Shown: positions 18,133 to 33,266, numbered from the stretch's first letter. The stretch is DNA of 64,000 bases from Parahoeflea alexandrii (GCF_027214025.1 NZ_JAPWHB010000004.1:552087-616086); one strand, 5' to 3'. Notes: generated from the sequence alone by a model not told the origin. Numbers and translations are program-made.

Positions 18133-18584
18133 TCGCCGGCCTGGTCGCCGAACTCGGTCCGTGGAGCTGGTGGATCGTGGGCCTGGTGTTTCTCGGTCTA
18201 GAGATCCTGATCCCCGGCGTTTTCCTGCTCTGGATCGGGCTTGCCGCGATTGTCGTCGGCGCAGTATCGCTCGGCTTCTGGAACGCGGAATTCTGGGGCT
18301 GGCAGTTGCAGCTCATGATTTTCGCCGTGCTGGCCATTGCCTTCGCCCTGGTCGGCCGGCGGATATCCGGATCGAGCACGGAAAGCGATCAACCCATGCT
18401 CAACCGTCGCGTCGAAGGCCTGGTGGGCCGGACGGCCACGCTGGAAGAACCGATCTCCGAGGGCAAGGGGCGCATCAGGCTCGATGACACCACCTGGATC
18501 GTGCAGGGCCCTGACATGCCGGCAGGCGCGCGCGTGCGCATCACCACGGCGCAGGCCGGCGGCCTGACGGTGGAGCGGGCCTGA
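18129..18584 (+). CDS. NfeD family membrane protein
   Basis: 151 aa. It has three hydrophobic segments in the first ~80 residues ([55 protein letters not shown]) and then an OB-fold domain ([38 protein letters not shown]). This is the short NfeD1b type that pairs with band 7 proteins. It overlaps the SPFH gene by ATGA, so the two are translationally coupled. It converges with the KpsF gene with only a 2-bp gap. Confidence 0.93.
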   Translation: MIAGLVAELGPWSWWIVGLVFLGLEILIPGVFLLWIGLAAIVVGAVSLGFWNAEFWGWQLQLMIFAVLAIAFALVGRRISGSSTESDQPMLNRRVEGLVGRTATLEEPISEGKGRIRLDDTTWIVQGPDMPAGARVRITTAQAGGLTVERA

Positions 18585-18586
18585 TT

Positions 18587-19582
18587 TCAGGCCACGCCGA
18601 TCCTGAGCAGATCATGGAAATGCACGATGCCGATCGGTGACAGGTTCTGGTCGGTCACCATCAGCGCGCCGATCGAATTCTTGTTCAGAATGGCCATCGC
18701 GGTACTGGCCAGCGCCGTTGGCGCGATGGTCTTGGGCTGGCTCGTCATGATCGCATCGATCGGCTGATCCACCAGGTTGCGGCCGAGATTACGGGCCACA
18801 TCGCCATCGGTGACGATCCCGATCAGGCGTCCGTCCGGCCCGGTCACCCCCACGCAGCCGAATTTCCTTTGCGACAGCGTCATGATCGCCTCGGGCGCCG
18901 GTGTCCCCGAGGGCACAAGCGGAACCGCATCGCCGGTGTGCATGACGTCCGCGACATGCGCAAGAGTTGCGCCGAGTTTCCCGCCCGGATGGAACGTGTG
19001 GAAATCGCCGGCGGTAAAACCCTTGGCTTCCAGCAACGCCACCGCAAGCGCATCGCCCAGCACAAGCTGCATCAATGTCGAGGTGGTTGGCGCCAGCCCA
19101 TGCGGGCAGGCCTCCTGTTCGCGCGGCATCAGCAGCACGATGTCCGCCTCCCGCCCGAGCGCGGAATCGGCGCCGGCCGTAAACGCCACCAGCGGAATCC
19201 CGAAACGCCTTGAGTAGGCAAGGATTCCCTTCAACTCGGCGCTCTCGCCGGACCAGGACAACACGATGATCGCATCATCCTTCGCGATCATTCCAAGATC
19301 GCCGTGATTTGCTTCTGCCGGGTGAACGAAATGCGACGGTGTTCCGGTCGACGCCAGTGTGGCGGCAATCTTGGCCCCGATGTGCCCGCTCTTGCCGACG
19401 CCAGTGACGATGACCCGACCCGTGATGCTCCCGAGGGTTTCGACCGCGCGGGTAAACGGCTCCGACAGCCCGTTTTCGAGCGCTGCCGCGAGCGCCTCAA
19501 GGCCGGCTTTCTCGGTCTGGATCGTACGTCCGGCCGAGGCCAGCATGTCGATGCGCGGATAGTCTGGCAGGATATTCTTCAT
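18587..19582 (-). CDS. kdsD: KpsF/GutQ arabinose-5-phosphate isomerase
   Basis: 331 aa from the internal ATG at 19582 (MKNILPDYPRIDM), which matches the family length. Longer starts at 19618 and 19690 are open. The N-terminal SIS domain has VIVTGVGKSGHIGAKIAATLAS, HPAEANHGDLGMI and VLSWSGESAEL. Two CBS domains follow (VADVMHTGDAVPLV ... KFGCVGVTGPDGRLIGIVTDGD, and DAIMTSQPKTI ... IGALMVTD). It interconverts ribulose-5-phosphate and arabinose-5-phosphate for KDO/lipopolysaccharide synthesis. The symbol kdsD is by family; a capsule-specific paralogue is possible. Confidence 0.92.
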   Translation of the reverse strand: MKNILPDYPRIDMLASAGRTIQTEKAGLEALAAALENGLSEPFTRAVETLGSITGRVIVTGVGKSGHIGAKIAATLASTGTPSHFVHPAEANHGDLGMIAKDDAIIVLSWSGESAELKGILAYSRRFGIPLVAFTAGADSALGREADIVLLMPREQEACPHGLAPTTSTLMQLVLGDALAVALLEAKGFTAGDFHTFHPGGKLGATLAHVADVMHTGDAVPLVPSGTPAPEAIMTLSQRKFGCVGVTGPDGRLIGIVTDGDVARNLGRNLVDQPIDAIMTSQPKTIAPTALASTAMAILNKNSIGALMVTDQNLSPIGIVHFHDLLRIGVA

Positions 19583-19719
19583 CAGGCCCGAATACCCCTT
19601 CGCCTCGCCTGTGTCCATCAACCACGTTGCCGATCCGCAATGCAGAGGATCGAAACCTTGCGTTAACCACAAGTGTTTACGCTTTGACAAGATTTGGATG
19701 AGTCCGGAACCGGAGACGC

Positions 19720-21312
19720 ATGCGCGACCGCATCAACACGGAACAGAGACGAATGGCGGTCCGTCGGGATGGCCTTCGCCTCACCGTATCCGCACTTTGC
19801 CTGATGACGGCGATTCCTGCGGCCCTTGCGCAAAGCGCAACGGGGTCGAATTCCGACGCCGGCCGGTTTGAACTCCGCGGCACTTCTGACGGGACTTCGT
19901 CGACCGCGTCCACCGCCGCCTCGACACTCTATGGCGCCCTGCCCGCTCCGCGCCCCGGCGGCGCCACAATGGCGACGACCGACGGTTTTGGCGCAACGGC
20001 TCCCGCCGGACCGTTGGACACAGCAGCAAACCCGGTTCAGCCCGCAGCGGAAGATCTCACCGGATCGATCGGCTCTCCGTCGAACCTGAGCCAGGCCGAC
20101 CAGGATTACGCCGCGAGCCTTGCGCGCCAGAACGCCCGCGTGGGAACCGTTGACGGCCTGCCGCTGGATCCCCTGGAACAAGAGGCCGGAGTTCCCGGTT
20201 TCTCGTTCGGTTCCCTGACGCTGCGCCCGACGCTGGATCAGCGGGTCGTCCATGAGTCGGTTCGCTACGGCCCGACCAGAACGAGCCGGACCTACAGCCA
20301 GACCACCTTGTCCGGCACGCTCGAGTCCGACTGGTCGCGGCACCAACTCAATGTCGACGGCTCCGGCACCTGGCAGAAGAACCTCTCGGGCACCGGAACC
20401 GAAACACCCAGCGCCAACGTCAATGCACGGCTGAACCTCGACCTCATCAACGACATCACCGGCGTTCTCGGAGCGGGTTACAGCTATTCCCGCGAAAGCC
20501 GTACCGATCCGAATGCGATCTCAGGCGCCACCAGCCAGGCGGGTGTTCACGAATTGCGTGCCAGCATCGGCCTTGAGAAGAATTTGGGCCTGTTGCGTGG
20601 CTCAACCACGCTCGAGGTCACCCGCAAGCTTTATGGCGATGCCACCCTCGCCGATGGAACCACCGTCCTATTGGACGATCGTGACACGCTGGGCGCAGAG
20701 CTTACCGCCCGGATCGGTTACGAGGTATCGCCCGCGCTGGTGCCCTTTGTCGAGGGAACCGTCGGCCGCGAGAAATACGACCAGCGGATCGATTCAACGG
20801 GAGCGGCACGGTCTTCGAAAACATTCGGCGCGCGGGCCGGAGCCGAAGTCAATTTCGGTGAAAAGCTCTCGGGAGAGTTCGCCGCCGGATACGTGCTGCG
20901 AAACCTTGACGACGCCAACCTGGCCGACATTTCGGGACTGACCCTAGACGGCGATGTCACTTGGTCACCCTTGCGGGGAACCAACGTTAATCTCGGCCTT
21001 GCAACCACGCTCGAATCGGCCACCACGGCAGGCCAATCCGGCGCCGTGGTCTATGAACTCGACGCGACCCTGTCACAGCAGATCCGCAGCAACCTGGTGG
21101 CCAGGCTCGGCGCCACCGCAGGTTACCGGGATTACGATTCGGGCAGCGGACGCAGCAATCAACGCAGTTACGGCGCCTCTGCGGGCCTGACCTGGAGCAT
21201 CAACCGCTATCTCGACCTGGAAGCCGATGCGAGCTACGAACGGACCAAGGAACCCGGCGGCACCGACGAAGATACCGCACGTGTCGGACTGGGCCTCAAG
21301 TTGCGCAGATAG
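19720..21312 (+). CDS. outer membrane beta-barrel protein (BBP2_2-like)
   Basis: 530 aa. Signal peptide (LRLTVSALCLMTAIPAALAQS), then a Ser/Thr/Ala-rich disordered stretch to about residue 140 and a long barrel of alternating strands (SFGSLTLRPTLDQRVVHESV, LINDITGVLGAGYSYSRES, GLEKNLGLLRGSTTLEVTRK). It ends ARVGLGLKLRR, although a terminal aromatic is lacking. Such putative beta-barrel porin-2 proteins are common in rhizobia and often neighbour polysaccharide genes; function unknown. It lies divergent from KpsF and convergent with galU. ATG 19720 and ATG 19753 are both usable starts. Confidence 0.82.
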   Translation: MRDRINTEQRRMAVRRDGLRLTVSALCLMTAIPAALAQSATGSNSDAGRFELRGTSDGTSSTASTAASTLYGALPAPRPGGATMATTDGFGATAPAGPLDTAANPVQPAAEDLTGSIGSPSNLSQADQDYAASLARQNARVGTVDGLPLDPLEQEAGVPGFSFGSLTLRPTLDQRVVHESVRYGPTRTSRTYSQTTLSGTLESDWSRHQLNVDGSGTWQKNLSGTGTETPSANVNARLNLDLINDITGVLGAGYSYSRESRTDPNAISGATSQAGVHELRASIGLEKNLGLLRGSTTLEVTRKLYGDATLADGTTVLLDDRDTLGAELTARIGYEVSPALVPFVEGTVGREKYDQRIDSTGAARSSKTFGARAGAEVNFGEKLSGEFAAGYVLRNLDDANLADISGLTLDGDVTWSPLRGTNVNLGLATTLESATTAGQSGAVVYELDATLSQQIRSNLVARLGATAGYRDYDSGSGRSNQRSYGASAGLTWSINRYLDLEADASYERTKEPGGTDEDTARVGLGLKLRR

Positions 21313-21364
21313 GCGACGGCATATGATGGCCGCCGCCGGCCGAAACTCCGAGGCCCGATTCTGA

Positions 21365-22249
21365 TCAGGCCTTCGAGATCATCTTTTTCAAGTCTTCCGC
21401 CACCAGCGACTTGATATCCGCCCGCTCAAGCGCGAAGGCGACGTTGGCCAGGATGAACCCGGCCTTGGAGCCGCAATCGAAGGTCTCACCGCCAAACTCG
21501 TAGGCCGAGAACGGCTGTTGATCGGCCAGCTTCAGCATCGCGTCTGTCACCTGGATCTCGTTGCCAGCGCCGCGCTCCTGTTTCGACAGGATATCGAAAA
21601 TCTCCGGCTGCAGGATATAACGGCCATTGATGAAGTAGTTTGACGGAGCTGTCCCCGGTGCCGGCTTTTCGACCATTTGGGTGATGCGAAAGCCGCCGTC
21701 GAGGTCCTCGCCCTTGCCGACGATGCCGTACTTGTGAGCCTCATCGGGGTCGCATTCGGCCACCGCGACGATGTTGCCGCCCACCTTGTTGTAAAGCTCA
21801 ACCATGCCGGTCAGGCATCCCACCTTGTCGCGCATCACCATGTCGGGAAGCAGCAGCGCGAAGGGTTCGTCGCCAATGATGTCACGGGCGCACCAGACGG
21901 CATGGCCGAGCCCGAGAGGGGCCTGCTGGCGTGTGAAACTCGTCGCCCCGGCCTTTGGCAGCATGTCTTCCAGGGCTTTCAGTTCGGCGCTCTTGCCGCG
22001 CTCGCGCAGCGTGTCGTCAAGTTCGACCTGAATGTCGAAATGATCTTCGATGACCGCCTTGTTGCGGCCCGTGACAAATACGAAATGCTCGATCCCGGCA
22101 GCCATTGCCTCTTCGACGACATACTGAACCACCGGCTTGTCGACGACCGTCAGCATCTCCTTCGGCACGGCCTTGGTTGCCGGAAGAAAGCGGGTGCCCA
22201 GACCTGCAACCGGCAGGACAGCTTTCCGGACCTTGCGTATTTTCGTCAT
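21365..22249 (-). CDS. galU: UTP-glucose-1-phosphate uridylyltransferase
   Basis: 294 aa, making UDP-glucose from UTP and glucose-1-phosphate for exopolysaccharide, lipopolysaccharide and osmoregulated glucans (called exoN in some rhizobia). The nucleotide-binding signature [19 protein letters not shown] is at the N-terminus, followed by [13 protein letters not shown], the [11 protein letters not shown] block and LLPDMVM. GAGGAAAA lies a few nt before the ATG. Full length. Confidence 0.96.
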   Translation of the reverse strand: MTKIRKVRKAVLPVAGLGTRFLPATKAVPKEMLTVVDKPVVQYVVEEAMAAGIEHFVFVTGRNKAVIEDHFDIQVELDDTLRERGKSAELKALEDMLPKAGATSFTRQQAPLGLGHAVWCARDIIGDEPFALLLPDMVMRDKVGCLTGMVELYNKVGGNIVAVAECDPDEAHKYGIVGKGEDLDGGFRITQMVEKPAPGTAPSNYFINGRYILQPEIFDILSKQERGAGNEIQVTDAMLKLADQQPFSAYEFGGETFDCGSKAGFILANVAFALERADIKSLVAEDLKKMISKA

Positions 22250-22442
22250 GTATTTTCCTCATTTCTCATAAATGATCTTCCCGGTGCATCCCGGCGCATT
22301 CCGGGCAGTACGCACCATTTGTTAGGAAGTGGCAAACGCGGACACTGGGACAGCGAATATGGTAAACGGTTTGTTGACGGCTCCAGACTATGATTGTCGA
22401 GCAGTCACACGCAACAGCTCTAGACAACAGGATGCTTGGAAC

Positions 22443-23660
22443 ATGATCCGAACACCCAGCAAATTTGTTCGCGCCGCCGGTTTTTGCCTCTTTGCCGGCG
22501 TTTTTACCCCGCTGACGGCACAAGCCGATGCAGGTTTTCAAAAATGGGTCTCAGGCTTTTACAGCACCGCGGCGAAAGCCGGTATTTCCCGCTCGACCTA
22601 CGAGACAGCATTTAGGGGCGTGACCGCCCCAGATCCAGTGGTGCTCGAAAAAGCGCGCTTTCAGCCCGAATTCACCACCAAGGTCTGGGACTACCTCGAT
22701 TCCCGAGTCAATCCCTACACCATTGCCAAGGGACGCGAGATGGCCGCCCAGCACGCCAGAACACTGACCGCCATCGAGCGCCATTTTGGCGTCGATGCGT
22801 CGGTTCTGCTGGCCATCTGGTCGATGGAATCAAATTACGGCGAGATCCTGACCAAGACGGATCGCCTGCACTATGTTCCGCAGGCCCTTGCCACCCTAGC
22901 CTATGCCGACCGGAAACGCGCCAAGTTCGCCCGCCAGCAACTCGTGGCGGCGCTGAAGATCCTTCAGGCAGGCGACATTTCGACGCGCGAGATGACCGGC
23001 TCATGGGCCGGCGCCATGGGCCACACCCAGTTCATCCCGACGAGCTATCTCGCCTTTGCAATCGACGCCGATGGCAACGGGCATCGCGACATCTGGAATT
23101 CGATCCCGGATGCCCTGGCGACCGCCGCAAACCTTCTCAAGAAGAATGGCTGGCGAACCGGTGAGACCTGGGGTTACGAAGCCGTCCTCCCGAGGGGGGG
23201 CGCCAAGTATGACGGCCAGACGAAGACCTTGTCGGAATGGGCAGCCCTCGGCTTCACCCGGCCCGGCGGAAAGGGCTTTCCGGTCGGCAGCCGCCGCGCC
23301 GAGCTCAAGATGCCTGGCGGCGCCAACGGTCCGGCCTTCCTGATGACCAAGAATTTCTTCGTCATCAAGCGCTACAACAATTCCGATTCCTACGCCCTTG
23401 GCGTCGGTGTGCTGGCCGATGAAATTGCCGGCTATGGCGGTGTCGACCAGCGCTGGCCACGGCCGGACGGTGCCCTTGACGTCAAGGAGAAGTTCGAGTT
23501 GCAGACCAGGCTCAAGAGCCTCGGTTACTACGACGGCGAGATCGACGGCAATTTCGGCTCGGGCTCAAAGGCCGCCATCGCCGCCTTCCAGTCGCGCGCC
23601 GGCTTGACCGGCGAGGCAATTCCATCGCAGAAGATACTGGATGCGATCCGGCGCAAGTGA
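22443..23660 (+). CDS. lytic murein transglycosylase (MltB-like) with peptidoglycan-binding domain
   Basis: About 405 aa. Signal peptide (FVRAAGFCLFAGVFTPLTAQA), then the MltB/SLT fold. The catalytic Glu is in LLAIWSMESNYGEI, followed by SWAGAMGHTQFIPTSYLAFAID and IWNSIPDALATAANLLKKNGW. A C-terminal PG_binding_1 domain follows (LQTRLKSLGYYDGEIDGNFGSGSKAAIAAFQ). It cleaves glycan strands to 1,6-anhydro ends in the periplasm. No lipobox, so it is a soluble form. The ATG at 22443 fits the signal peptide; the ORF is open to 22329. Confidence 0.94.
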   Translation: MIRTPSKFVRAAGFCLFAGVFTPLTAQADAGFQKWVSGFYSTAAKAGISRSTYETAFRGVTAPDPVVLEKARFQPEFTTKVWDYLDSRVNPYTIAKGREMAAQHARTLTAIERHFGVDASVLLAIWSMESNYGEILTKTDRLHYVPQALATLAYADRKRAKFARQQLVAALKILQAGDISTREMTGSWAGAMGHTQFIPTSYLAFAIDADGNGHRDIWNSIPDALATAANLLKKNGWRTGETWGYEAVLPRGGAKYDGQTKTLSEWAALGFTRPGGKGFPVGSRRAELKMPGGANGPAFLMTKNFFVIKRYNNSDSYALGVGVLADEIAGYGGVDQRWPRPDGALDVKEKFELQTRLKSLGYYDGEIDGNFGSGSKAAIAAFQSRAGLTGEAIPSQKILDAIRRK

Positions 23661-23717
23661 TGGTCCGTTCGGGCCGGAATGCATCCGGCCATAGGCTGAA
23701 CAGGAGACGACTTCCGC

Positions 23718-24860
23718 GTGTCAAACCGCCTACCATTGCTGCGCTGTATTGTCTTCTTGCTGGTCACGGCGCTGGCTGGGCCGATCGTCCTGCAACCCGC
23801 CCAGGCGCAGGAACGCGTTGAACGAAAATCCTTTCTGCAGCTGTTGTTTGGCGGAGGCGGGTCCACCAAGAAGCAGGAGCGACAACCGGCGCGGACCAGC
23901 AGGGTCGCCAGAACCGCCCCAAGAGTTGCCCCGCCGCCGGAACCGGTTGTCGAGAAACTGGAAAATGCCCGCAAGATCCTTGTTGTGGGAGACTTTCTCG
24001 CCAATCGAACAGCGGATGGATTGAGCGAAGCATTTGCGGAAGCCCCCGGCGTTGTCATTATCGACCGCGCCAATGGGTCATCCGGTCTTGTTCGCGACGA
24101 TTATTACGATTGGCCTGGTGAAGCCCGTCAGATCGTCGAGGAGGTACAGCCCTCGATTATCGTGGTGCAACTTGGCTCCAACGACCGGCAGCAGCTTGTG
24201 GTGGATGGTGAGCGTGAACCTGTCCGCTCGGTCAAATGGCTTGCCGAGTACGAACGCCGCGCCCAGTTGCTGATCGACGCCTTGCAGCAGAGGAAGGTGC
24301 CGCTGCTTTGGATCGGCATGCCGGCTTTCAAGTCTACGTCCATGACCACCGACATGGTGGCCTTCAACGGTGTCTTCCGCACCCAGGTCGAGAAGGCCGG
24401 CGGCGAATTCATCGACATATGGGACGGGTTCGTCGACGAAGATGGCAAGTTCATCTTCACCGGATCCGACATCAACGGACAACAGGTGCGGCTTCGCGGC
24501 TCGGATGGCATCAACATGACCAAGGCCGGCAGCCGCAAGATCGCTTTCTATGCCGAGAAATCGATCAGGAGACTGCTCGGTGACGCCGCTTCGACAGGTA
24601 TCTCCACGCTCGACTCCTCCAACTTTCCGGAAATATTCATGCCGCCCGCCCCTGGCGAAAACGCCGCAGCCTTCATGCGGACGATGCCCGTTGCCATGAC
24701 CGATCCGGCCCTTGACGGGGGCTCGGCACTTTTGGGCGAAATGCCATCCACGGCCGGCCTTGTCCGCTCACCGCGCGACCAGCTGGTACTCGATGGCGTC
24801 TTGCCCGAAGCGCCCGAGGGGCGCGTCGATAATTTCGCCTGGCCACGAGAAGAACAGTAG
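23718..24860 (+). CDS. DUF459 SGNH-like exported protein, catalytic residues unusual
   Basis: 380 aa from a GTG with AGGAG about 12 nt upstream. Signal peptide [24 protein letters not shown]. Then an SGNH/GDSL-like fold: block I reads [16 protein letters not shown], block [12 protein letters not shown] and block [13 protein letters not shown]. The catalytic Ser of GDS is replaced by Phe, and the DxxH His by Asn, so ester hydrolysis by the usual triad is doubtful. It follows the lytic transglycosylase by 57 bp, probably one transcription unit, hinting at a cell-wall or polysaccharide role. Confidence 0.82.
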   Translation: MSNRLPLLRCIVFLLVTALAGPIVLQPAQAQERVERKSFLQLLFGGGGSTKKQERQPARTSRVARTAPRVAPPPEPVVEKLENARKILVVGDFLANRTADGLSEAFAEAPGVVIIDRANGSSGLVRDDYYDWPGEARQIVEEVQPSIIVVQLGSNDRQQLVVDGEREPVRSVKWLAEYERRAQLLIDALQQRKVPLLWIGMPAFKSTSMTTDMVAFNGVFRTQVEKAGGEFIDIWDGFVDEDGKFIFTGSDINGQQVRLRGSDGINMTKAGSRKIAFYAEKSIRRLLGDAASTGISTLDSSNFPEIFMPPAPGENAAAFMRTMPVAMTDPALDGGSALLGEMPSTAGLVRSPRDQLVLDGVLPEAPEGRVDNFAWPREEQ

Positions 24861-24936
24861 ATTTGCGGCAGTCAGTCTATGCCAGCGCCGCGCCCGGTCA
24901 CGTTCCCCGGGCACGGCAGGACTTGAGGACCGGCGC

Positions 24937-26391
24937 TCAGCGCGGCAGGTCCGTTGCCCCCATCAGGCTCATATCGATTTCCCTTGCCGCCTGGCGGCCC
25001 TCACGGATTGCCCAGACAACCAGGCTCTGGCCGCGGCGCACGTCTCCGGCAGCCCAGAGCTTGTCCACCGACGTGCGGTAATCGGTCTCGTTTGCCGCGA
25101 CGTTGGTTGATCCACGCCGGTCAACATCGATCGACAGCCGATCACCAAGATCGCTGACGACACCCGTGTCGAGAACACCGCGGAACCCGATCGCCACGAA
25201 CACAAGATCGGCCTTGATGACGAACTCGGTGCCGGCAATCGGTTTGCGCTTCTCATCGACGTGACAGCACTTGACGCCGGCCAGAATGCCGTTTTCACCA
25301 ACCAGTTCGAGCGTGCCGACCTGGAACTCGCGAACCGCGCCTTCCGCCTGCGAGGATGACGTGCGCATCTTCGTCGCCCAGTAGGGCCAGACGGCGAGCT
25401 TGTCTTCCTTCTCGGGCGGCTGCGGACGGATGTCGAGCTGCGTGACCTTGACGGCTCCCTGGCGGAATGCGGTGCCAACGCAGTCGGAAGCCGTGTCACC
25501 GCCGCCAATGACCACGACATGCTTGCCTCCGGCCAGCACCGGGTCCGAGGGCCAGCCGACATTGTCGATGCTTTCGCGGGCGACGCGCTTGTTCTGCTGA
25601 ACCAGGTACGGCATCGCATCATGCACGCCGATCAGGTCCGCGCCGGGAATACCGACATCGCGCGGCTTTTCCGAACCGCCGCAGTAAAGCACGGCATCAT
25701 ATTCGGCGAGCAGGTCTTCCGTCGTCTTGTCGACTCCGACATTGACGTTGCAGAAGAAGGTGACACCTTCGCCTTCCATCTGCTCGACGCGGCGGTCGAT
25801 AAAGTGTTTCTCCATCTTGAAGTCCGGAATGCCGTAGCGCAGTAGCCCGCCGGGCCGGCTTTCGCGCTCGTAGACATGGACGTCGTGCCCGACGCGGCCA
25901 AGCTGCTGGGCCGCTGCCATGCCGGCAGGGCCGGAACCGATGATCGCGACCTTCTTGCCGGTCTTCGTGGTCACCGGCTGCGGCACGATGAAGCCCATTT
26001 CATAGGCCTTGTCGGCGATCGCCTGCTCGACGGTCTTGATCGTGACCGGCGCATCCTCGAGATTGAGCGTGCAGGCTTCCTCGCACGGTGCCGGGCAGAT
26101 GCGGCCGGTGAATTCGGGGAAGTTGTTGGTCGAATGCAGGTTGCGGATCGCCTCTTCCCAGTTGTTGTTGTAGACCAGATCGTTCCAGTCGGGGATCTGG
26201 TTGTGCACCGGACACCCGGTCGGACCGTGGCAATACGGAATGCCGCAATCCATGCAGCGTGCCGCCTGCTTCTGCACTTCCTGGTCGCTCATCCGGATGG
26301 TGAACTCACGGAAATGCCGGATGCGGTCGGACGCCGGCTGATACTTTGCCGTCTGCCTGTCGATTTCGAGAAAACCCGTTACCTTACCCAT
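24937..26391 (-). CDS. gltD: glutamate synthase small subunit
   Basis: 484 aa, the FAD/NADPH-binding small subunit that feeds electrons to GltB. N-terminal Fe-S cysteine clusters ([22 protein letters not shown] and [12 protein letters not shown]) and two dinucleotide-binding folds ([21 protein letters not shown] and [13 protein letters not shown]) are clear. The C-terminus ([24 protein letters not shown]) is typical. It is downstream of gltB, but an unusual ybjQ gene lies between. Same-strand spacing suggests one operon for ammonia assimilation. Confidence 0.97.
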   Translation of the reverse strand: MGKVTGFLEIDRQTAKYQPASDRIRHFREFTIRMSDQEVQKQAARCMDCGIPYCHGPTGCPVHNQIPDWNDLVYNNNWEEAIRNLHSTNNFPEFTGRICPAPCEEACTLNLEDAPVTIKTVEQAIADKAYEMGFIVPQPVTTKTGKKVAIIGSGPAGMAAAQQLGRVGHDVHVYERESRPGGLLRYGIPDFKMEKHFIDRRVEQMEGEGVTFFCNVNVGVDKTTEDLLAEYDAVLYCGGSEKPRDVGIPGADLIGVHDAMPYLVQQNKRVARESIDNVGWPSDPVLAGGKHVVVIGGGDTASDCVGTAFRQGAVKVTQLDIRPQPPEKEDKLAVWPYWATKMRTSSSQAEGAVREFQVGTLELVGENGILAGVKCCHVDEKRKPIAGTEFVIKADLVFVAIGFRGVLDTGVVSDLGDRLSIDVDRRGSTNVAANETDYRTSVDKLWAAGDVRRGQSLVVWAIREGRQAAREIDMSLMGATDLPR

Positions 26392-26402
26392 AGTCTACTC
26401 CC

Positions 26403-26734
26403 TCAACGGATCACGACCGCGGTTCCCGATGCCGATACCATCAGCATCGAACCACTGGATCCGGTTGAAATATTTTCATAGTCCAGGTCGATGCCGATAA
26501 CGGCATTCGCACCCAACTTTCGCGCCTCGTCCTGCATCTCCGAAAGCGCGATTTCGCGCGCTTCGCGCAATGCTTTTTCGTAAGCGCCCGATCGGCCGCC
26601 GACTATGTCTCGAATGCCTGCGAAGATATCGCGGAAGATGTTTGTTCCGAGGATAGCCTCGCCGGTGACGATGCCCCTGTATTCGGTGATCTCCCGGCCC
26701 TCGATCGTGTTGGTTGTCGATGTGATCATGGATC

Positions 26735-26738
<4 letters not shown>
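26403..26738 (-). CDS. YbjQ (DUF74) family protein
   Basis: 111 aa (or 108 from the ATG at 26729). Family features: [61 protein letters not shown] and the Gly/Ser-rich end [14 protein letters not shown]. YbjQ proteins form pentamers resembling heavy-metal-binding or dodecin-like folds, but no firm function is known. The first ATG overlaps the gltB stop by 4 nt (ATGA) and the gene ends 11 bp before gltD, so it is embedded in the glt operon. Confidence 0.88.
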
Positions 26739-31456
<4,718 letters not shown>

Positions 31457-31726
31457 CTTCATTCCTCCTTCATGGCCGCCGTGGCGGTTGATCCCGGTCC
31501 AACGCTCGCCCCCGCCGGGTGCGGCGACGCTTCATGTTCCGGATACATCTGTCGTCTGGCCTTGCGCGCCTATCAAGCTTCACCCGGTGTGCGCGGGCGC
31601 GCGGCTTGGTTTTGTATCATGAAGGGGCAGAACGGTCACCTTGAACAGGTGGATCGCGAATTGGCGGATACCGCCAACAGCCCCTTGCATCTGCCATGGC
31701 CAATGCCAGCCGGCCAGGACAGACAC

Positions 31727-31753
31727 AAATAGGACAGCAAGGCTGTCCTATTT
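31727..31753. promoter_or_regulatory. perfect 11-bp inverted repeat in the gltB-threonine aldolase gap
   Basis: AAATAGGACAG and its exact complement (31727-31737 and 31743-31753) flank a 5-nt loop. With TTTCGATTGTT after it, it could end an RNA on the + strand. In the divergent promoter region of gltB it could equally be an operator. The rest of 31463-31830 shows no gene I can support. Confidence 0.45.
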
Positions 31754-31831
31754 CGATTGTTCTATGACAGAATGCAGCCCATTGCGCAAGATACCGAACT
31801 CAAAAAACCTCGCTCAGACGACCGGAAATGA

Positions 31832-32017
31832 TCAACCTGACCAGATCGGCGCAATATTATTACGTATACTGACGTCCGTGCGGCGTTTTGCTGCCGCACC
31901 CAAGGAATCAACGGCAACCGGGACCCGCTCCAGCCAGTCCGGCGTGACGCGTTCGAATGCATCATCCACCGTCTCGAGCCCTTTGAAAGCCATCAAAATC
32001 ATGCGATAGCCGGTCAT
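31832..32017 (-). CDS. possible small protein, divergent from threonine aldolase
   Basis: A 61-aa frame beginning MTGYRMILMAFKGLETVDDAFERV and ending APIWSG. Its composition looks protein-like (acidic/aliphatic, few Arg or Pro runs) rather than shadow-like, and it occupies an otherwise empty interval. There is no clear ribosome site and no family I recognise. It may be a real small gene or the remnant of one. Confidence 0.3.
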   Translation of the reverse strand: MTGYRMILMAFKGLETVDDAFERVTPDWLERVPVAVDSLGAAAKRRTDVSIRNNIAPIWSG

Positions 32018-32043
32018 ACTCAAGCTATCGGAGACCGACGCTC

Positions 32044-33093
32044 ATGATCTTCACTTCGGACAACTGGGCGGGCGCTCACCCGGCAATCGCGGCTTCGCTC
32101 TCGGCCCATTCGGCAGGTTTCGCCCCAGCCTATGGAACCAGTGATCTCGATCGCAAGGTTGAGCAGACCTTCAACCAGATCTTCGGACAGGAAGTCGCGG
32201 TCTTCTTCGTCGGCACCGGCACTGCAGCCAATTCACTGGCGCTGTCGGCGGTCAACCGGCCGGGCGGCGTCTCCTTCTGCCATCGCGAGGCCCATGTCAT
32301 TGCCGATGAGTGCGGAGCGCCGGAATTCTTCAGTCACGGCTCGCGGCTTGTGCCGGTGGACGGGCCGGAAGGCAAGATGAACCCGGCAGCCCTGGAAGCC
32401 GAAATCGCCCGGTTCCCGGAAGGCTTTGTCCACGCCGGCCAACCGATGGCCATCACCCTGACCCAGGCCACCGAGGCCGGCACGGTTTACACGCCTGACG
32501 AGATCCGCGCGATCGCCGCGATCGCCAGAGCCCACGGCCTGCCGTTGCACATGGATGGCGCCCGCTTCGCCAATGCGCTGGTCGCACTCGATCTCACTCC
32601 CGCCCAGATGACCGCAGACCTCGGCGTCGATATCGTCTCGTTTGGCGGCACCAAGAACGGCTGCTGGTGCGCCGAAGCTCTGGTCTTTCTCAATCCCGAC
32701 ATGGCCAGGCAGGCTCCCTTCATCCGCAAGCGTGCGGCCCACCTGTTTTCCAAGAGCCGGTTCATCGCTGCCCAGTTCGATGCCTATTTCGAAAACGGCC
32801 TCTGGCTCGAGACCGCCCGCCACGCCAATGCCATGTCCGCCCGGCTGCAAGCCGGGATCACCAGTTCGGGCAATGCACATCTGGGCTGGCAGAGCCCGGC
32901 AAACGAAACCTTTCCGATTGTCTCGAAGGCGCTTGCCAAGGAACTCGCTGCAAAGGGCGCCATGTTCTATGAATGGTCGGCGCCGCGCTCAGCCGCTCAT
33001 CTGGTCGGTCCCGATGAAACCATGCTCCGGCTGGTGACGAGTTTCGCCACCACACAGGATCACGTCGACCGGTTTATCGAGCTCGTCGGCTAA
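32044..33093 (+). CDS. ltaE: low-specificity L-threonine aldolase
   Basis: 349-aa PLP enzyme splitting threonine/allo-threonine to glycine and acetaldehyde. N-terminus FTSDNWAGAHPAIAASL, cofactor region FVGTGTAANSLALSA, TLTQATEAGTVYT, LHMDGARFANAL (PLP-binding Asp) and the Schiff-base Lys in VSFGGTKNGCWCAEAL. It is of the beta-eliminating lyase fold I family and full length. Neighbours do not suggest a pathway partner. Confidence 0.93.
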   Translation: MIFTSDNWAGAHPAIAASLSAHSAGFAPAYGTSDLDRKVEQTFNQIFGQEVAVFFVGTGTAANSLALSAVNRPGGVSFCHREAHVIADECGAPEFFSHGSRLVPVDGPEGKMNPAALEAEIARFPEGFVHAGQPMAITLTQATEAGTVYTPDEIRAIAAIARAHGLPLHMDGARFANALVALDLTPAQMTADLGVDIVSFGGTKNGCWCAEALVFLNPDMARQAPFIRKRAAHLFSKSRFIAAQFDAYFENGLWLETARHANAMSARLQAGITSSGNAHLGWQSPANETFPIVSKALAKELAAKGAMFYEWSAPRSAAHLVGPDETMLRLVTSFATTQDHVDRFIELVG

Positions 33094-33266
33094 ATCCCGC
33101 CCCCGAAAAAGGCCGCTCGGAAAGTACAAACGCATCACGAAAAGCTCACGCCCAAGTGATGCTGGATAACGTGCGCTTGATTTCCAAGTGATGCGACAAT
33201 TCGTCATGGTTCTCCTGCCGGACAACAACAGTCCGGAAACAGATCAAAACATCCAAGGAGAACACA

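Noticed and set aside
31472..31732. 86-aa + frame upstream of gltB
   Set aside because: Cys/Pro-rich sequence without a ribosome site in the gltB leader; unlikely to be coding.
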